A stretch of DNA of 64,000 nt from Congeria kusceri (GCA_027627225.1 CM051030.1:6884001-6948000); one strand, 5' to 3'. Counted from the first letter of the stretch, positions 1-12,247 are shown. The notes: generated by a model not told the origin, from the letters alone. Made by a program: numbers and translations.

Positions 1-1299
1 GCGTTGATGTGTTGATAAATGTTTGGGTTAGGTCCACTATACTTTATATTTTACCTGTAGCTTTCAAACTTGGTATAGTACTCTCTCATCTTGATGAGAT
101 TAGTATGTAGGACAATAACGACTCGTCATGAATTTTGATTGAAATATGTCCTTTGAGGTTTCTTTTCGTTTTCGTCCACATTAAACAAAATTTGACCTAT
201 AATTGTGTGTACTTGTAAAACATCATGAAATGAGTCTGTAAGACAAAACATAACTCTGTCATATATACTGAGTGAATTATTGCCTTTACTTTGATTTTAG
301 CTCACCTGAGCTCGGTTAACTATTGGTATATGGGACCTCTCCTGCGCCGGTCTCGTCTGCAGTGTGTTACCGTAAAACCTCAGCATAAACCAACCATAGG
401 CTGAATTTGACATCTTGTGTATGACCATAAGATCTCAGGAGAAGGAACAGATCACTCCACAAAAACTGTAGATATTGCTCCGTAATTGTGAACATAATCT
501 GGAAATAAGATCTAAAGCAAATTCAAATATAAGAAGGGAAGATGGCAATACACTCCTTTCGAGAAAAAACAAGCTATCGTGTCATAAACTTTGACCAACC
601 GTCGCTATTATCTTTAAAAACAACAGCATTAATACTTTCCCTCCGACATTACCTGCGAAAAGTTGGATACCATGGTAGAAAAATAAGTAATGGCAAGCTA
701 AGGAGCTAAAGAAATATGACAGTTAACTGCTAGACAAATAATTTGACATTATAACATATATTTCCAAGATTTGTTCAAGCCTGTCACAACAGGAAGGTCT
801 TCATCTTTGCCAGTACTTAGATGAGCCCTTTAGGCCCCCGTGGTTTTCTTTTTCGTTTTTCTTTTAGGTCAACTATTCTTGAACACTGCTTGACCTACAG
901 CTTTAACACGTATTATACTTATTCAACATGTCGAGATGCGTACAGAAGGAGAAAACCCTTTACCCCGTTATGAATTTGCATTGCTCTATTGCGCTTTCTG
1001 AACATTTTTTCTCGGTTAAGATTTTAGTAAAGGTTCACTTTTCTTCATAACAATTAAACCTTTAGCCTTCAGATTTGGTATACATATTACTTTCGATGCA
1101 CGTTTACGGTAATGTACACGTCTAGGCTAGCAGTAAACTATATGTTTATTAAATTATTAACGCTAATTCACAGAGAATTGTACTTTAAACAACTGGTTCC
1201 AAAAGTATTGTACATGTTTTACTTGGTGCGGAGCATGTTTTAACAAGGCAGTCCAAAGAACAGCCGCGATCCTTCATTAGATTTTAAAGGTGACTTTGA
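1..1299. other. non-coding stretch, no gene recognised
   Basis: No coding signal or splice-consistent exon was seen. Short pieces near 1-80, 300-350 and 860-910 look like decayed fragments of bivalve repeats; the piece at about 300 contains the 'ctcacctgag' end also found at 12.25 kb. Confidence 0.4.
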
Positions 1300-2100
1300 A
1301 GTATCACACTAACCTTAATCTGGCACAGTTGGACCAGACATGAAAGTACAGTTTCAGAAATATAGATATGGAGCTGACACAAAAATGGAGGCTTAAACAT
1401 TGGACCTTTAAGTGTGACCTTGACCTTGAGGTGGCAAGACTGCTCCATGCCTTCTGCACATCGCCTCAATGTGATAAACATTTGTGCACAGTTTTATGAA
1501 AATCCTTCAAAGGGCAAAGGAGATATGGAACAGACATAAAAATGGAGGCTCAAACATTTGACCTTCAAGTGTGACCTTGACCTTGAGTTGGCGTGACTGG
1601 CTTATGCCTTTTGCACATGGTCTCAATGAGCAAAACATTTGAGTCAAGTTTCATGAAAATCCTTCAAAGGGTATAGGGGATATGGAGCGGACACAAAAAA
1701 CGGACTGGAAAATGGAGGCTCAAAAATTTAACCTTCAAGTCTAACCTTGACCTTGAGCTGGCGTGAAAGGCCCATGCCTTCTGCACATCGTCTCATTGAC
1801 CTAAACATTTGAGCCAAGTTTCATGAAAATCCTAAGGGATAGGAGGTATGGAGCGGACACGAAATGGAGGCTCGAATATTTGAACTTCAAGTGTGACCTT
1901 GACCTTGAGCCGGCGTGACTGACTCATGCCTTCTACGCATTGTCTCAATGACCTAAATATTTGAGCTAAGTTTCATGAAAATCCTTCAAAGGGTATAGGA
2001 GATATGGAGCGGACACGATACTGTTACGGACAGACGGACGGACGGACGAACGGATGAAGGGCATTCCTATAACCCCCTCCCGCTTCGCGTCGGGGGATTA
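1300..2100. repeat. tandem repeat array, ~155-168 bp period
   Basis: About four diverged copies share a core running from 'aaatggaggctcaaac' through 'tgaccttgaccttgag' to 'tttcatgaaaatccttcaa'. Equivalent points fall near 1391, 1551, 1719 and 1872. The array ends in a run of 'gacggacg' steps followed by 'ccccctcccgcttcgcgtcg'. Internally tandem elements with such a tail are common in bivalve genomes (inference). Short reading frames here are by-products. Confidence 0.85.
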
Positions 2101-2870
2101 AAAATACCTGATTTTGGGAAAATGGTGTGGTAATCCCGCTGACCAAGTCGTCAATTTGTTGTGGCTGACTAGATATTAACATGTATGTAATTTTCCAATA
2201 TTGGAAATTATTGCGGAATTTCCACATTTCTTAAATATTCCGGATTTACTGTATGTGAAACCGAAAGTGTGAATTTGAAAATCGATTGTATGGTAATTAT
2301 ATTGTTTGATATCATATGTCTCTGAACAATTTATTGATATTATAATCTGCTATTTAACTTTACTGTTATGAGGAAATATGCGTTAAAACTATCGCCGTAT
2401 TTGAAATCTCAAAAATAATGTTAAAGACTACTGCACCAGTTAATTACATTTTATTGAAGGAAAACATCATAGGAATAAGCAAAACCATGTACATTGTATT
2501 GCTAAAAAGTTCACTTTCAGCAGTTTGTCAGTCCTCGTGAAAGAATGCCCAAATACATCTGAATGTATTTGCTATTAGTTTTGGAATCCCAGAGCGCATA
2601 TTCTGGAATGAAAATATAGATACAATTGCGACATCGTAAATACAAGGACGGTTTACATGCTTACATGTATGCCTTTAGTTAGTTTAGATATTTGAATTGG
2701 GTTACATAAAAGGAACAAAAACACCGTTGATAAGAGTGTGGTTAATGATCAAAACCCCGGTGAACATGATGTGTCCATGGGATCCCTCTATGATAAAAAT
2801 AAGATCCCTCTATGATTGTATTTTGATTTGTCGAATTGCGACTGAAAACACTAGTTTGACTTATTAGGAA
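2101..2870. other. intergenic, nothing recognised
   Basis: AT-rich sequence between the tandem repeat and the alpha-kinase promoter. I see no exon, repeat unit or RNA gene. Confidence 0.4.
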
Positions 2871-2874
2871 AACC

Positions 2875-2883
2875 TATAAATAG
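2875..2883 (+). promoter_or_regulatory. candidate TATA box of the alpha-kinase gene
   Basis: A TATAAATAG match lies 109-117 bp upstream of the kinase ATG at 2992. A start site about 30 bp downstream would leave an ~85-nt leader without a needed intron. The motif alone is weak in AT-rich DNA; its position supports it. Confidence 0.45.
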
Positions 2884-2991
2884 TCTTCTTAAGTTGAACA
2901 AAAGGTATTTTTTGAAAATAGGGAATCCTCAAAAGTTTTCAAAAGATACTTACTTGTAACTAGTGCGCATACATGAAACACAGTTTGAACA

Positions 2992-3565
2992 ATGGGCTCG
3001 TCGGTGTCGCACGAAACTTACCTGTCTCATAACAGCGATATTAATGACGGACACTACTACTCTGCAAAATTTGAGGACAATTATTTCGATCAAGGGGCGT
3101 GCCGCTACGCCTTCAAGGGCGTTTTATCCGGAGTTGGACCAAGAGACGGACAAAGGTGCGTGACAAAAGTCTTTAAACAAGAATTTGCGAAGAATTTTGT
3201 CATGTGGGCACCTGATTTAGCAGCCAGCAAGAAAGCATATGGGTTTGCCCAAGAGTTTATGAAGAACTATTCTCCGCTAATAGAGAAATTTGTAGGGCAA
3301 AATGAAATAGAATTTCTCATCCCACTGATTGCGAAGATGAAGAACCTGTCAGCTTTTGAGGTTTTGTGGCTGTTTCCCACATTTAAGGACGACCGATATG
3401 TCAAGATGTACGAGTATGTAGCAATCGAACCATTTATTGAGGGCTGTTATGAGAAGTTCAACTCGAACGGAGGTTACGAAAGTAAATGTCCATCAACTGA
3501 TGACTGCTTTCTGCCATTGGACCTGGTACATCAGTGGCCATCAATTCATGGTCTGCGATTTGCAG
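2992..3565 (+). CDS. alpha-kinase domain protein, exon 1 (frameshifted)
   Basis: Encodes the N-terminal lobe of an atypical alpha-kinase (the MHCK/EEF2K/TRPM7-type Ser/Thr kinase family). Recognisable pieces in order are the glycine-containing strand 'GACRYAFKGVLSG' (about residues 36-48), 'VTKVFK' with the likely ATP-contacting lysine, 'EYVAIEPFIEGCYEKFNSN' and 'LDLVHQW' (ending at residue 182). After W182 the reading frame runs off the family pattern, but the +2 frame immediately gives 'GHQFMVCDLQ', the conserved end of this segment, up to a phase-0 donor (GT at 3566). About 7-9 family residues are missing at the switch, so this allele has a frameshifting deletion or an assembly error. MGSSVS at the start fits an N-myristoylation signal (inference). 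The protein is nearly all kinase domain, without obvious extra domains. Confidence 0.85.
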
Positions 3566-4446
3566 GTACATAACACTAATATCTTGTTAAACCTCTGTTT
3601 GTGTAAAATACTTTTTTATGAAAATATTTGTTAAAGGTAGAAAGCCCCTAATGGGACTTTTTCAGACCTTGACTTTCTTATTATCTTTGATCATTAAATG
3701 TACTAAGAGATTAAACTGTAAAATATAAACAAAATCTAACCACACGTTTTTACAAAAATGCGATTGTGTTATAACCCCTCATTTTCCTACTTCAACCTCA
3801 AATTTGGATGGGGTACACTTACAAAAATGACTGACATATTGTCAAAATGTTTTGTATTTATTCCTGAATAGCTTTAATTTATACGTATAAGATGTATCTT
3901 ATGAAAAAGTATAATAAACATAAGTACTGAAGTTGACAAACAATACTTATGACATTATATTTGGCTAAGCATATGGTAAAAACAACAGATTTCATTACAG
4001 TAAAAATACGCCAAACACCAATTTCTGTATTTTTGTAATACTTTTATTTCATAGTATGTCAAAATCAGCAATACCAATACTATAACCTTATCTGAGAGGA
4101 AAAAGGTATAAATTGACATAGGTTCACCACACAAATCTCAAGGTATAACATTTGGTGTAAAGCAATTCTATGTTATAAACAAAATGAAAATTATGAAAAA
4201 TATTTAAAAAAGGAAATATTTTCATTGTATGTTAAAATAAAGTTTTTCTCTTCTAATTGTAATCAATAGCAGTATCAATATTAAATGAATTCTGTGTGCA
4301 TTAATGTTGAAGAGAAGGTGTTTTGTATAACATTTTAAAGAAAAAAGTAGCTAGCTGAGGTTCATATATCCATGGTTACCATATTCAGAAAAATAATATA
4401 CATTTTTTATAAGTGTGTGTTTCAAAAAATTCAATTGACATTTTCA

Positions 4447-4745
4447 TTACATTGGGTTAACAAGAGTTTCAAAAAACTGGCAAATCTTTGGGATAACTTC
4501 ACCAAGACTCTTCTTGGAGCTTGTGACTATTGGTGAAATGTCACTGATTTTGGATAAGAAGGTGTCTCTTAGAACATTCTTATCATTTCGCCGATACATA
4601 CGTTTCAGATGTTTTTTACAGCGGTAGATCTCGTCGAAATTCCTTAGTGGAACAGGTCCAAGTTTACACAATGAAGAGTATTTTAAATTATCCAACAGAA
4701 CACCAAACTCGATCACTCGACGTCCCACTCTCCACCCTTCTCGAC
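4447..4745 (-). pseudogene. fragment of an invertebrate transposon-associated ORF
   Basis: Minus-strand frame with 'EGWRVGRRVIEFGVLLDNLK' followed by 'CKLGPVPL'. The W-R-x-G-R-R-V-[IV]-E-[FL]-G-V-L pattern followed by a C-x-x-G-P-[VL]-x-L zinc-like stretch recalls a protein family recurrent in mobile-element-rich invertebrate genomes. The second cysteines and the rest of that family are missing, and the C-terminal half (about 55 residues) is unrecognised. It probably is a decayed insertion in the kinase intron. This rests on pattern memory, not on a search. Confidence 0.35.
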
Positions 4746-5333
4746 TGACTATTTTTCCAAGTTTTTGATGTGAATGAATGTTATTTCACAGCAAGGAGCA
4801 CGTATCTCCTTCACGCAGATATGTTTTTATATACGAATAATTCTTTTCAACAATACTAATAATCCTTGGACGTTTATTTATAACTATTTTTATTTTAGTG
4901 TAATGAAATACATCAGACATATCGCGAACATGTCCTGATTAAATGTAAACAGAAATTCCCAACAATGACGTCATTTGAAGGTATTCCCATGCCCGAGTAC
5001 CTTGTTTTTGTTCAAACTACATTTTTACATTTTACACATTTAATTGAAAATAACTCAACATTCAAAAAGTAATGTTTATTTCGCGAAAATAATTTCTGTT
5101 TCATATCAAATCTATTAGATTTACGGTTAGTGGCGAATGGGCCGAAGTTAACCGATATTTCGATATTAACCGAAGTCATTAGGACGTTTCTACCTTAATT
5201 TGACAATTTATAAAACTATCGTGTGTCGTGTCCATTTGGTAATCTTCCAATATTGTTTCTTTCCACAAGAAACAATTAATAGTTCTAACCAATAAAATAT
5301 CAAGAAGTATAGTAGACAAACATAATCGATTTA

Positions 5334-6310
5334 CGAGGGGTGATCAATACATTCGTGGACACTTCAGAGAAAATCTATATTTTTAAATGTAAAGATAAAC
5401 CAAATGCAGGTTAGTAGAAAATTATGTATTAGGAGCATGATGTCCAAATACTATAGAAACATAACAATCAGTTAACAAACACAAATGATTTTAGTAGGAC
5501 TATGTTCACATGATCACCACTGGTCGGCGAAACATTAATGACGTTACTCAAATCAATGTTAGATTTGTTTTCAAAATAAGCGCTATTAACTAACAGAATA
5601 TTCGTGCATATGAACCCGTTGATGAAAATGCTCCAATAGTAAGATATTGTGTATCTCAAACAATCGTAAAACTACTAAATCATGTGCTATAAGTTTCGTC
5701 TTCTATTTTGGGAAACGTTTGGTCATATGGGGTAAGTCTGGACGAGCAACTAACTTCATCATTAAAAATACCTTCTCTGCCCTTTTGAAACGTCTGATTC
5801 ACTTTGCAAAGTAATTATTGACCCTTAGTTTATGTTGCATTATCAATGGCCATATTCAGCTTGGTCTACTTCGATGTTATTATTAGTGTCACACTCAACT
5901 TCCAATAAAACATCCCACTGCACAAAGTCACTGACGTCGGCTGACGTTTGTTTGTAAACTACTCTGTCCCCTACGACGTTCATTAGTTTAGCAAACTAAA
6001 TATTGATTGGTTTTGACTTTCGTATTCAATAAATGTAATATATGTCATTGAAGTCTGATCAGTTTGGTTAGGATTCTCGCCATATCAAACCACATACAAA
6101 GAAAAGATCATGGATAAGTATTTTATAATTTAAGCTGTGGTGTTGTGTTTATAGTGATTGCATGGTGATAACATACATGTGGCAAAGACAATTGGCAAAA
6201 CACTTTTTATACTGATTTGATGTTTTTCTTCATTATAATAAAATTTGACAGGAATCGAGATAATTTCAACAAAACCATAGCATGTGTCCACGAATTTATT
6301 GACCCGCCTC
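5334..6310. mobile_element. non-autonomous DNA element with inverted ends (mariner-like)
   Basis: The left end (GGGTGATCAATACATTCGTG) and the reverse complement of the right end (GGGTCAATAAATTCGTGG) are imperfect inverted repeats of about 27 bp. TA dinucleotides flank both ends (5332-5333 and 6311-6312), as expected for Tc1/mariner target duplication. No intact transposase is seen in the 977 bp between, so it is a deleted or miniature element. Confidence 0.65.
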
Positions 6311-6405
6311 TAAATGCCTTAACTTGAAAGATTTTAGCATCGGACCTAAAGAGCTAAAGTATAATAACAAGAGAAGGATTAAAAGAAAAAAAAATCAAAA
6401 AAAAA

Positions 6406-6478
6406 TCGGTCCCACCGGAGTTCAAACCCGAGACCTCCGGATTAAAAGGTTCTCGCCTTAATCACAAGGCCATTCCGA
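6406..6478 (-). tRNA. tRNA-Lys(UUU)-like relic or tRNA-derived SINE head
   Basis: A 73-nt minus-strand segment has a D-arm (GCCT/AGGC), a TTTTAAT anticodon-type loop compatible with Lys(UUU), a box-B-like GGTTTGAACTCC and terminal TCGG/CCGA pairing. T-runs follow at once on the minus strand, a possible Pol III terminator. The acceptor and anticodon stems are badly mismatched, so a functional tRNA is unlikely. A related sequence lies at 35944-36010. Confidence 0.4.
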
Positions 6479-6807
6479 TTTAATTTAACCAGGCATTAAT
6501 TTCTTTATGTAAGTGATCCGCGTGTTTGCCAACAATTTTAACGAAAATAACAGAACCACTCCAAATTATTCCATCATTAAGCATTACAAACGCTTTATAA
6601 TTTTATCAATTTGAACTGATGATTACTCATGAACGAAACGGTATTAACATAATATTTCTATGTCCGTAGTGCTATTTCGCTCCTTTGTATACACTGTTAT
6701 TTTATTTTTGGAATCTGTGACAAAAAGTTGAAAAAATGTCAATTTGTCAATCTGTGAACAGGTCCCGTAAAAATCATAAAATAAGTTGATACGTTTCTAA
6801 ATTTCAG

Positions 6808-7098
6808 GGTGTGAAGACATACAATACGTATATTCTCACAGATCCAGCCATCCATTCGTACGACCAAAGATTTGGCAATACAGACCTCGGTGTTGCTGGT
6901 ATGGAACGCGTGCTCGGAAACCATACCTGCAACATGCTGTGCCGAGAACTAGGTTTGGATAACCCGCTGACAGGTGTCTACGTTCGTAGCGGTCCGAGAT
7001 CCACCACGTACTTTTTTCAGGTGACAGAGGAGGAAATGCTGAAGGCTAACAGAGGAAGGAGTGATCACTTCCAAATAATGTCACCTATTTTTGAATAA
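6808..7098 (+). CDS. alpha-kinase domain protein, exon 2 (C-terminal)
   Basis: Supplies the catalytic C-terminal lobe of the kinase begun at 2992. Phase-0 joining after 'MVCDLQ' reads 'GVKTYNTYILTDPAIHS', the family's catalytic segment with its aspartate. 'FGNTDLGVAGM' then corresponds to the family's glycine-rich FGxxNLGxxG element, with TD where GN is usual. 'NHTCNMLC' supplies His and two Cys of the structural zinc site seen in alpha-kinases. The frame ends at TAA (7096-7098) about 45 residues after the zinc motif. Exon 2 itself has no lesion; the defect is in exon 1. The substrate cannot be inferred. Confidence 0.85.
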   Translation, partial: GVKTYNTYILTDPAIHSYDQRFGNTDLGVAGMERVLGNHTCNMLCRELGLDNPLTGVYVRSGPRSTTYFFQVTEEEMLKANRGRSDHFQIMSPIFE

Positions 7099-7099
7099 A
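7094..7099 (+). terminator. poly(A) signal overlapping the alpha-kinase stop codon
   Basis: AATAAA shares bases with the TAA stop (7096-7098). T/G-rich sequence follows at about 7130-7160. If used, the 3' UTR would be only some 20-40 nt. No closer alternative hexamer was noted. Confidence 0.4.
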
Positions 7100-7936
7100 C
7101 ACATTACATGGCAAAGTTTCTCCTACACTATTGATATTTGCTTGATGATTTGCTTCTGTGTGGAAAATGACAAAAGTTTGAATATAACTTTATTCAGATT
7201 TCTTAAACAGTGCAGTAGGATTACGACAAGGGAAGGCTTCTTCACCTTGAATATTGCCTTTATTTGCTGATGCTATAAAACTTGATATACTAAAGCATGC
7301 ACACACACGGATACAACTAAACATTTCGTGTATGATGGTACACAGTTCAAAATGGTTTATCATGTAAATATTATTCAATTGCTATTTTGTAAAACTGGAG
7401 ATGCAAACTGTAACCCAGAGCATAAGTCTCACCTATTGTGTCCGCTTTTGGATGCTTGTAGTGTCAATTTTAGACGTTGCCCCGATGTTTTGGTATCCAA
7501 ATTTAAAGGTAAATAGGTGAATATAACCTAAAATTATCAAAAATGTACACCTTTCAATCGTTCCTTTGCTTTTATGAAACAGCCGTTATCATTTATATAG
7601 TACACCATGAAATAAGGCTGCACACTTTAAACATAGAAAAACAATGACGATTCATATTATTATCTTGTTGACACTTTCCAACTGATTTATTATATATTAA
7701 AACATTTGAAAGATATTTTAAAGACTTTACAACATAATATTTGGTAAGATTTTACATAAAAATCTTTGATATTAAATATTTTAGAATAAGTTTTTTGTTT
7801 GCTACTGCTATATGGTGTAGGCCTACTACAGTGACGTCACATGTATATCGGATGTATTTGAAAGTAACTGATAATGTCCATTTACAAGTAATAAATAAAT
7901 GTTGTTGTTAGATCGCAGTTATGCTACATTATTTAG
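7100..7936. other. intergenic, nothing recognised
   Basis: AT-rich region downstream of the kinase gene. Short frames on both strands overlap each other and lack domain features. Confidence 0.4.
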
Positions 7937-8089
7937 GGATGGAATTTAATTTTGGTTGCGTTCATGCGAGTATGAACGCAATGGTCAAACTGGCAAATCC
8001 ATGATGCGCGCTGGCGCTTCATGGATAATTTGCCAGTTTGACCATTGCATTCATAATCGCATGAACGCAACCAAAATTAATTTAAATCC
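7937..8089. repeat. long hairpin / foldback MITE
   Basis: Two ~65-bp arms are inverted complements: 'aattttggttgcgttcatgc' onward on the left pairs with the mirror segment ending at about 8080. The centre is a short GC-rich spacer near 8010. The inner part of each arm also contains 'gcgttcatgcg / tatgaacgc' half-palindromes. A lone related piece ('gcattgcgttcatacgatta') occurs near 9387. Confidence 0.8.
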
Positions 8090-10139
8090 TTACATTTAAA
8101 TTATTTTTAATTCATAGCATTCCTTTATATCCTTTTTGTTTAACAAGCATTAGATTGCCATTCTAAGTGAAATATCACGCACAGCAGTTTCCTTATCGGA
8201 ACACCGAAGTACCGATCCTTGTAACCGAACTACACAACATAGAATGCAAACTACGATTACTAAAATAGTTCCCTACCAAAATTTCATTTTCTCCTTATTT
8301 TACATTCAATTTGCTGCGACAAATTAAACTAAATGTAAACATTATGAGTCATAACATTTTTATTTTCCTTGCATATATCATACCGCTACAAAACTAAGAA
8401 AGTGATTTTAACAAATACAAAAATACCTGTGACATCAAGAGGAACTGCTATTTCGGCCGGTATAGCCAACAAGCACAACACAGTATTAACGCTTTAGAAA
8501 GATAAGTATAAAATAAGTGGTACTTTGTTAGCAATACTACAGTTAGTCCACGTCATGAATACTTCTATACCACAGAACTTTGAGTTCTGACACTTTGCAA
8601 TCACACAATTCCTAGACGGAGAGTTTAACATATCCTGTATAATCCTGTTTAATTATTAACACACCAGATGGAGACCCAATTGCTTTTAAATGCTTTAAAT
8701 CCACACCATAGTATCCAAATTTTCACTCGGCTAGAAAAATGCAAAACAATCCACAAATGACATCACTAAACAAGTGATGACGTGTAAGCTAGGTCATCGA
8801 TCATTAGCATCCACACGTCGTATCTAAGCTCTTTGCTTTGCCTGGGCATAACTTGTCTTAGAAAGGATAACATTGCATTTTTTCTTATTGTACGTGTTAA
8901 ACAATTCATCATTATTAACTGTGATATAAATGCACAATTAATACGACGATATACATGCATCCTGCAAATATACACATCAATGTGAAATCAAATCCATTTT
9001 AAAGCTACGTTCCTGAACCGATGTAACGTCATGAAGATTTTCTGTGGTCGCTTAAAAAAGTAATGTTTACCTAAAATACAATAACATGTACACATTACAT
9101 GCTAGCGAAACGACTTTGTTTAATGATAACACTTGTAGACCTTGCATGATAGAATACTATCAAGCAAAAGTGAAAAACATGTCAAATTGATTATTGTAGA
9201 AGTAGAACTGGAACGAAATGTTCATGTATATTGATTATAAAAACATTTAATCAAACGTCAACAATAAATTCAAAAAAGAGTAACATTTAACAGTATAAGG
9301 CATCTTAGTTCATGTAAATATTCTTGTCGAAATATAATTTGCATAAAATCGGACACACAGATATTACTACGCCGGTGATAAGGCATTGCGTTCATACGAT
9401 TATGAATGCATACCCCTTCCCTATTAAAATACGTATGCAATATAAATATATCGTATTTTAACCAACACCGGCCGGCTTTCTGTCCATGATATTCAAGGAA
9501 TAAATTACCCGTATCCCACCGAAGAGTGCATTATAACATTTCGCGACATCTCATACTCTCGTCCCGTACCATTTGGAACTAAACTATAAAAAATATTTCA
9601 AATAAGAGCAACGTTTTAATAGTATATATATATAGTATTAATTACCACATACTAAAACGATGTGGCGTGTTTATTAGTTTTAATTGCCTCCTATTTTTAA
9701 GAATTTTAGAGTTGATCTTTTTAAATAAATAAAAATATTATCTAACTTGTGTTGTTTAACGTACATTCTTACTGAACTTGTTGACTTTGACCTTTTTGAT
9801 TGCGTTATGAACTGATTACTCCCCTTTTGCAGCAGTTGGCCATTGCCCTAAATAAAAAAATTAGCCACATTCAATTCTGACACATTTCGATATAAATATT
9901 GGTTTAACGCGTGTCTCTGCACTTTTGATTTAACCTGTCTTTGATCAAGGTGATTTCTTTTAATCACCATTACTATTTTATGTTACCATGACCGAATAGT
10001 TGTAAAATTATTGACAAAAACTGACAAATGAACAAACCTGAAACGAAAGTAAAAATGGATTTTTGTTGAGTGTGTTGTTGGTATTTGTTAAGTGCAGCTT
10101 TCACATGATTTGATGTCCATCGATAGTATGAATAATTAA
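8090..10139. other. intergenic, nothing recognised
   Basis: AT-rich, with no supported exon, RNA gene or clear repeat beyond the hairpin fragment at 9385-9410. Confidence 0.4.
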
Positions 10140-10379
10140 GTTGAGATTTGGGCATTGGAAAGTCAGACAATTCTATTGTTTGATTTACATACACATACAT
10201 GTAGTCGTCCATATTGGAAGGACAGTCTACATAGTGACTTGTGTTTAATTTTAATTTGTGTTATATTTATTGTTAAAAGTTTACATTTAATTTATTTAAA
10301 CACTACTGTTGTTTATGTAGATTTGATACATGCATACTGTTTTCATTTAATTGTGAATATTACAATTTTACTGTGTTTT

Positions 10380-10462
10380 GTAGTCGGTCAATAGCTATAA
10401 ATAGCTAATGTTACTTTGTTGTATAACCCAACTATAAATAAAAGTTGTCTTGTCTTATCTTA
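10380..10462 (+). repeat. possible retroposon 3' tail
   Basis: 'aactataaataaaagttg' followed by 'tcttgtcttatctta' looks like a LINE/SINE 3' end with a pentamer-type tail, comparable to the 'cttga' repeats ending the LINE at 46.2 kb. No coding part is recognisable upstream. Confidence 0.25.
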
Positions 10463-10539
10463 TTAGAAATGCCGTTCGAAGAAAATGAAACCGAAACTAA
10501 AACGGTGATTCATACGCCGGAGGCTACACGTCAGTTGCG

Positions 10540-10660
10540 ACCCTTAGACAGTTAAAAGTTAATATCCACTTTTTGTAACTGTCTACGCCTAATTTATGCA
10601 TAAAGTTTTAAAACGCCGTCGGCGTTTATGCGAATTAGGCGTAATTTTCCCGACAGTTCA
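10540..10660. repeat. imperfect inverted repeat
   Basis: 'aactgtctacgcctaattta' on the left is mirrored by 'gaattaggcg...gacagtt' on the right, with a few-base indel between the outer and inner blocks and 'gccgtcggcg' at the centre. Probably a small foldback element. Confidence 0.55.
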
Positions 10661-12247
10661 TACACCGATAAAATGCAGAAAAATACTATTCAATTCTTAA
10701 ATTAAACAAAAACTAACAATCCTTATGGACGTTTAAAACAAATCGCCAATTATCGCACGAAATTTTAAAGTTAGAATATATATATGCAAATGACTAAAAA
10801 GATCTTATGGCGTGAATGTTTTGGAATTTTAAACATGTTTACATCGTGCGTAAAAGTACATCTTGGGAAACCAAAGAAGGTTAGGTGTACAATAAAATAA
10901 GCGATATACAATATTAATTATATTTTTAAAGTTACAACGACCTATTTACAAATCCGCTTTTCATTGAGAAGGCGTGATGACAGAGTTTACCAAGAAAACA
11001 AGGTTCTAGATACGTTTGATGAAATTTTTCGGACTGGGCAAATTGGTTAATGGCAAACACTCATTTTGTATGATTATGTGATCCAAATTCTTCGCCATCA
11101 ATCAAACGAATTGCAGTCAATACGGTGAACGGTCTGCTAAGAGAATGCTATGCGTGTTTCAGTTAAATCGATCGATCCATTTTATCAGCGACTCTAGTAT
11201 ATATTTTTTAGGACAATTATAATAAATAATATAAACACACTGACTTTTTATCTTCAGCTGTGATTGTTTAATCGCATGGATATTTTGTCTTATTGGTGAC
11301 CAGGGTCGTATTTACAAAAGCTGCTTTAAAATGTATCTGTATTTCCTGGTAAATGCATACGCTTTATTTTGCGTATTGTACTTTTAGGATAATACGTAAG
11401 TCAACTATTAAATATTAATACTTGTTTACAAGAATGGTTGAGTCACTTTATTAATTAATTTATTTATTAGTTAACCATCATCGAAAACCTATCCGTGTTG
11501 GACTGTCAATTTTGTGCCAACACAGAATTGTGATTGGATTTAATATCAAATGATGATTCGAGTTCCTTGAATTTGTTTGTTTTTGGAAAAAAATGGGTTT
11601 ACTCTTATCAAATACGTGCATCCGATTTTTTTGTAGATAAAATCTGATCGAAGAACACCAGTATATGAGCAACAAAAGCGAAACGAATGTGGTGTTTCAT
11701 AACAATACAACTCAAAAGACCGATGCTATTTTCACTTAAAGAATGCATTGCAAAGAATTATTGTACATTGGCTCCGCTTACGGTTCTAAGTGATGGATCT
11801 ATCACACTGGTTCCACCTCTTCATACGATGCAAAGATATAAGGTAGATAGATAAATATCGATTACTAATGAATATTGTTTGTATCGTATCAAATCAAATC
11901 AAACAACTTAAAACAAATCCCATGCTCTTAAATCCCATTATTATGGGTGAATATATAATTTTCGTAAATAATAATACTGTATTTTTTTCCGTGGCAATCA
12001 CACCTTTTTTACAGCTATTAATATCTATTCCGTTTCGAAATGCGTTTTGACTTCATATTCTTAAACATGAACATTATTGTTTAGTTTAATCATTTCAAAG
12101 TCGCCATACAGACAGACAGAATAGTTTATTAACGTCTCATTTTTGTACATAGAACAAGGACTATAGCAATATAAAAACATGACATATATGTACAAAACCA
12201 CTCATAATAGAGTTATGAGAGACGACATGTACATTGTCCGATTTTTA
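10661..12247. other. intergenic, nothing recognised
   Basis: AT-rich; only short overlapping frames without domain features are present. Confidence 0.4.

Larger units (their letters stand above)
3566..6807 (+). other. alpha-kinase intron 1
   Basis: Bounded by a GTACAT donor and a 'tttctaaatttcag' acceptor, both phase 0. It holds a transposon-like coding fragment on the minus strand, a 977-bp TIR element and a tRNA-like sequence, listed separately. The remaining AT-rich sequence shows nothing recognisable. Confidence 0.75.
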
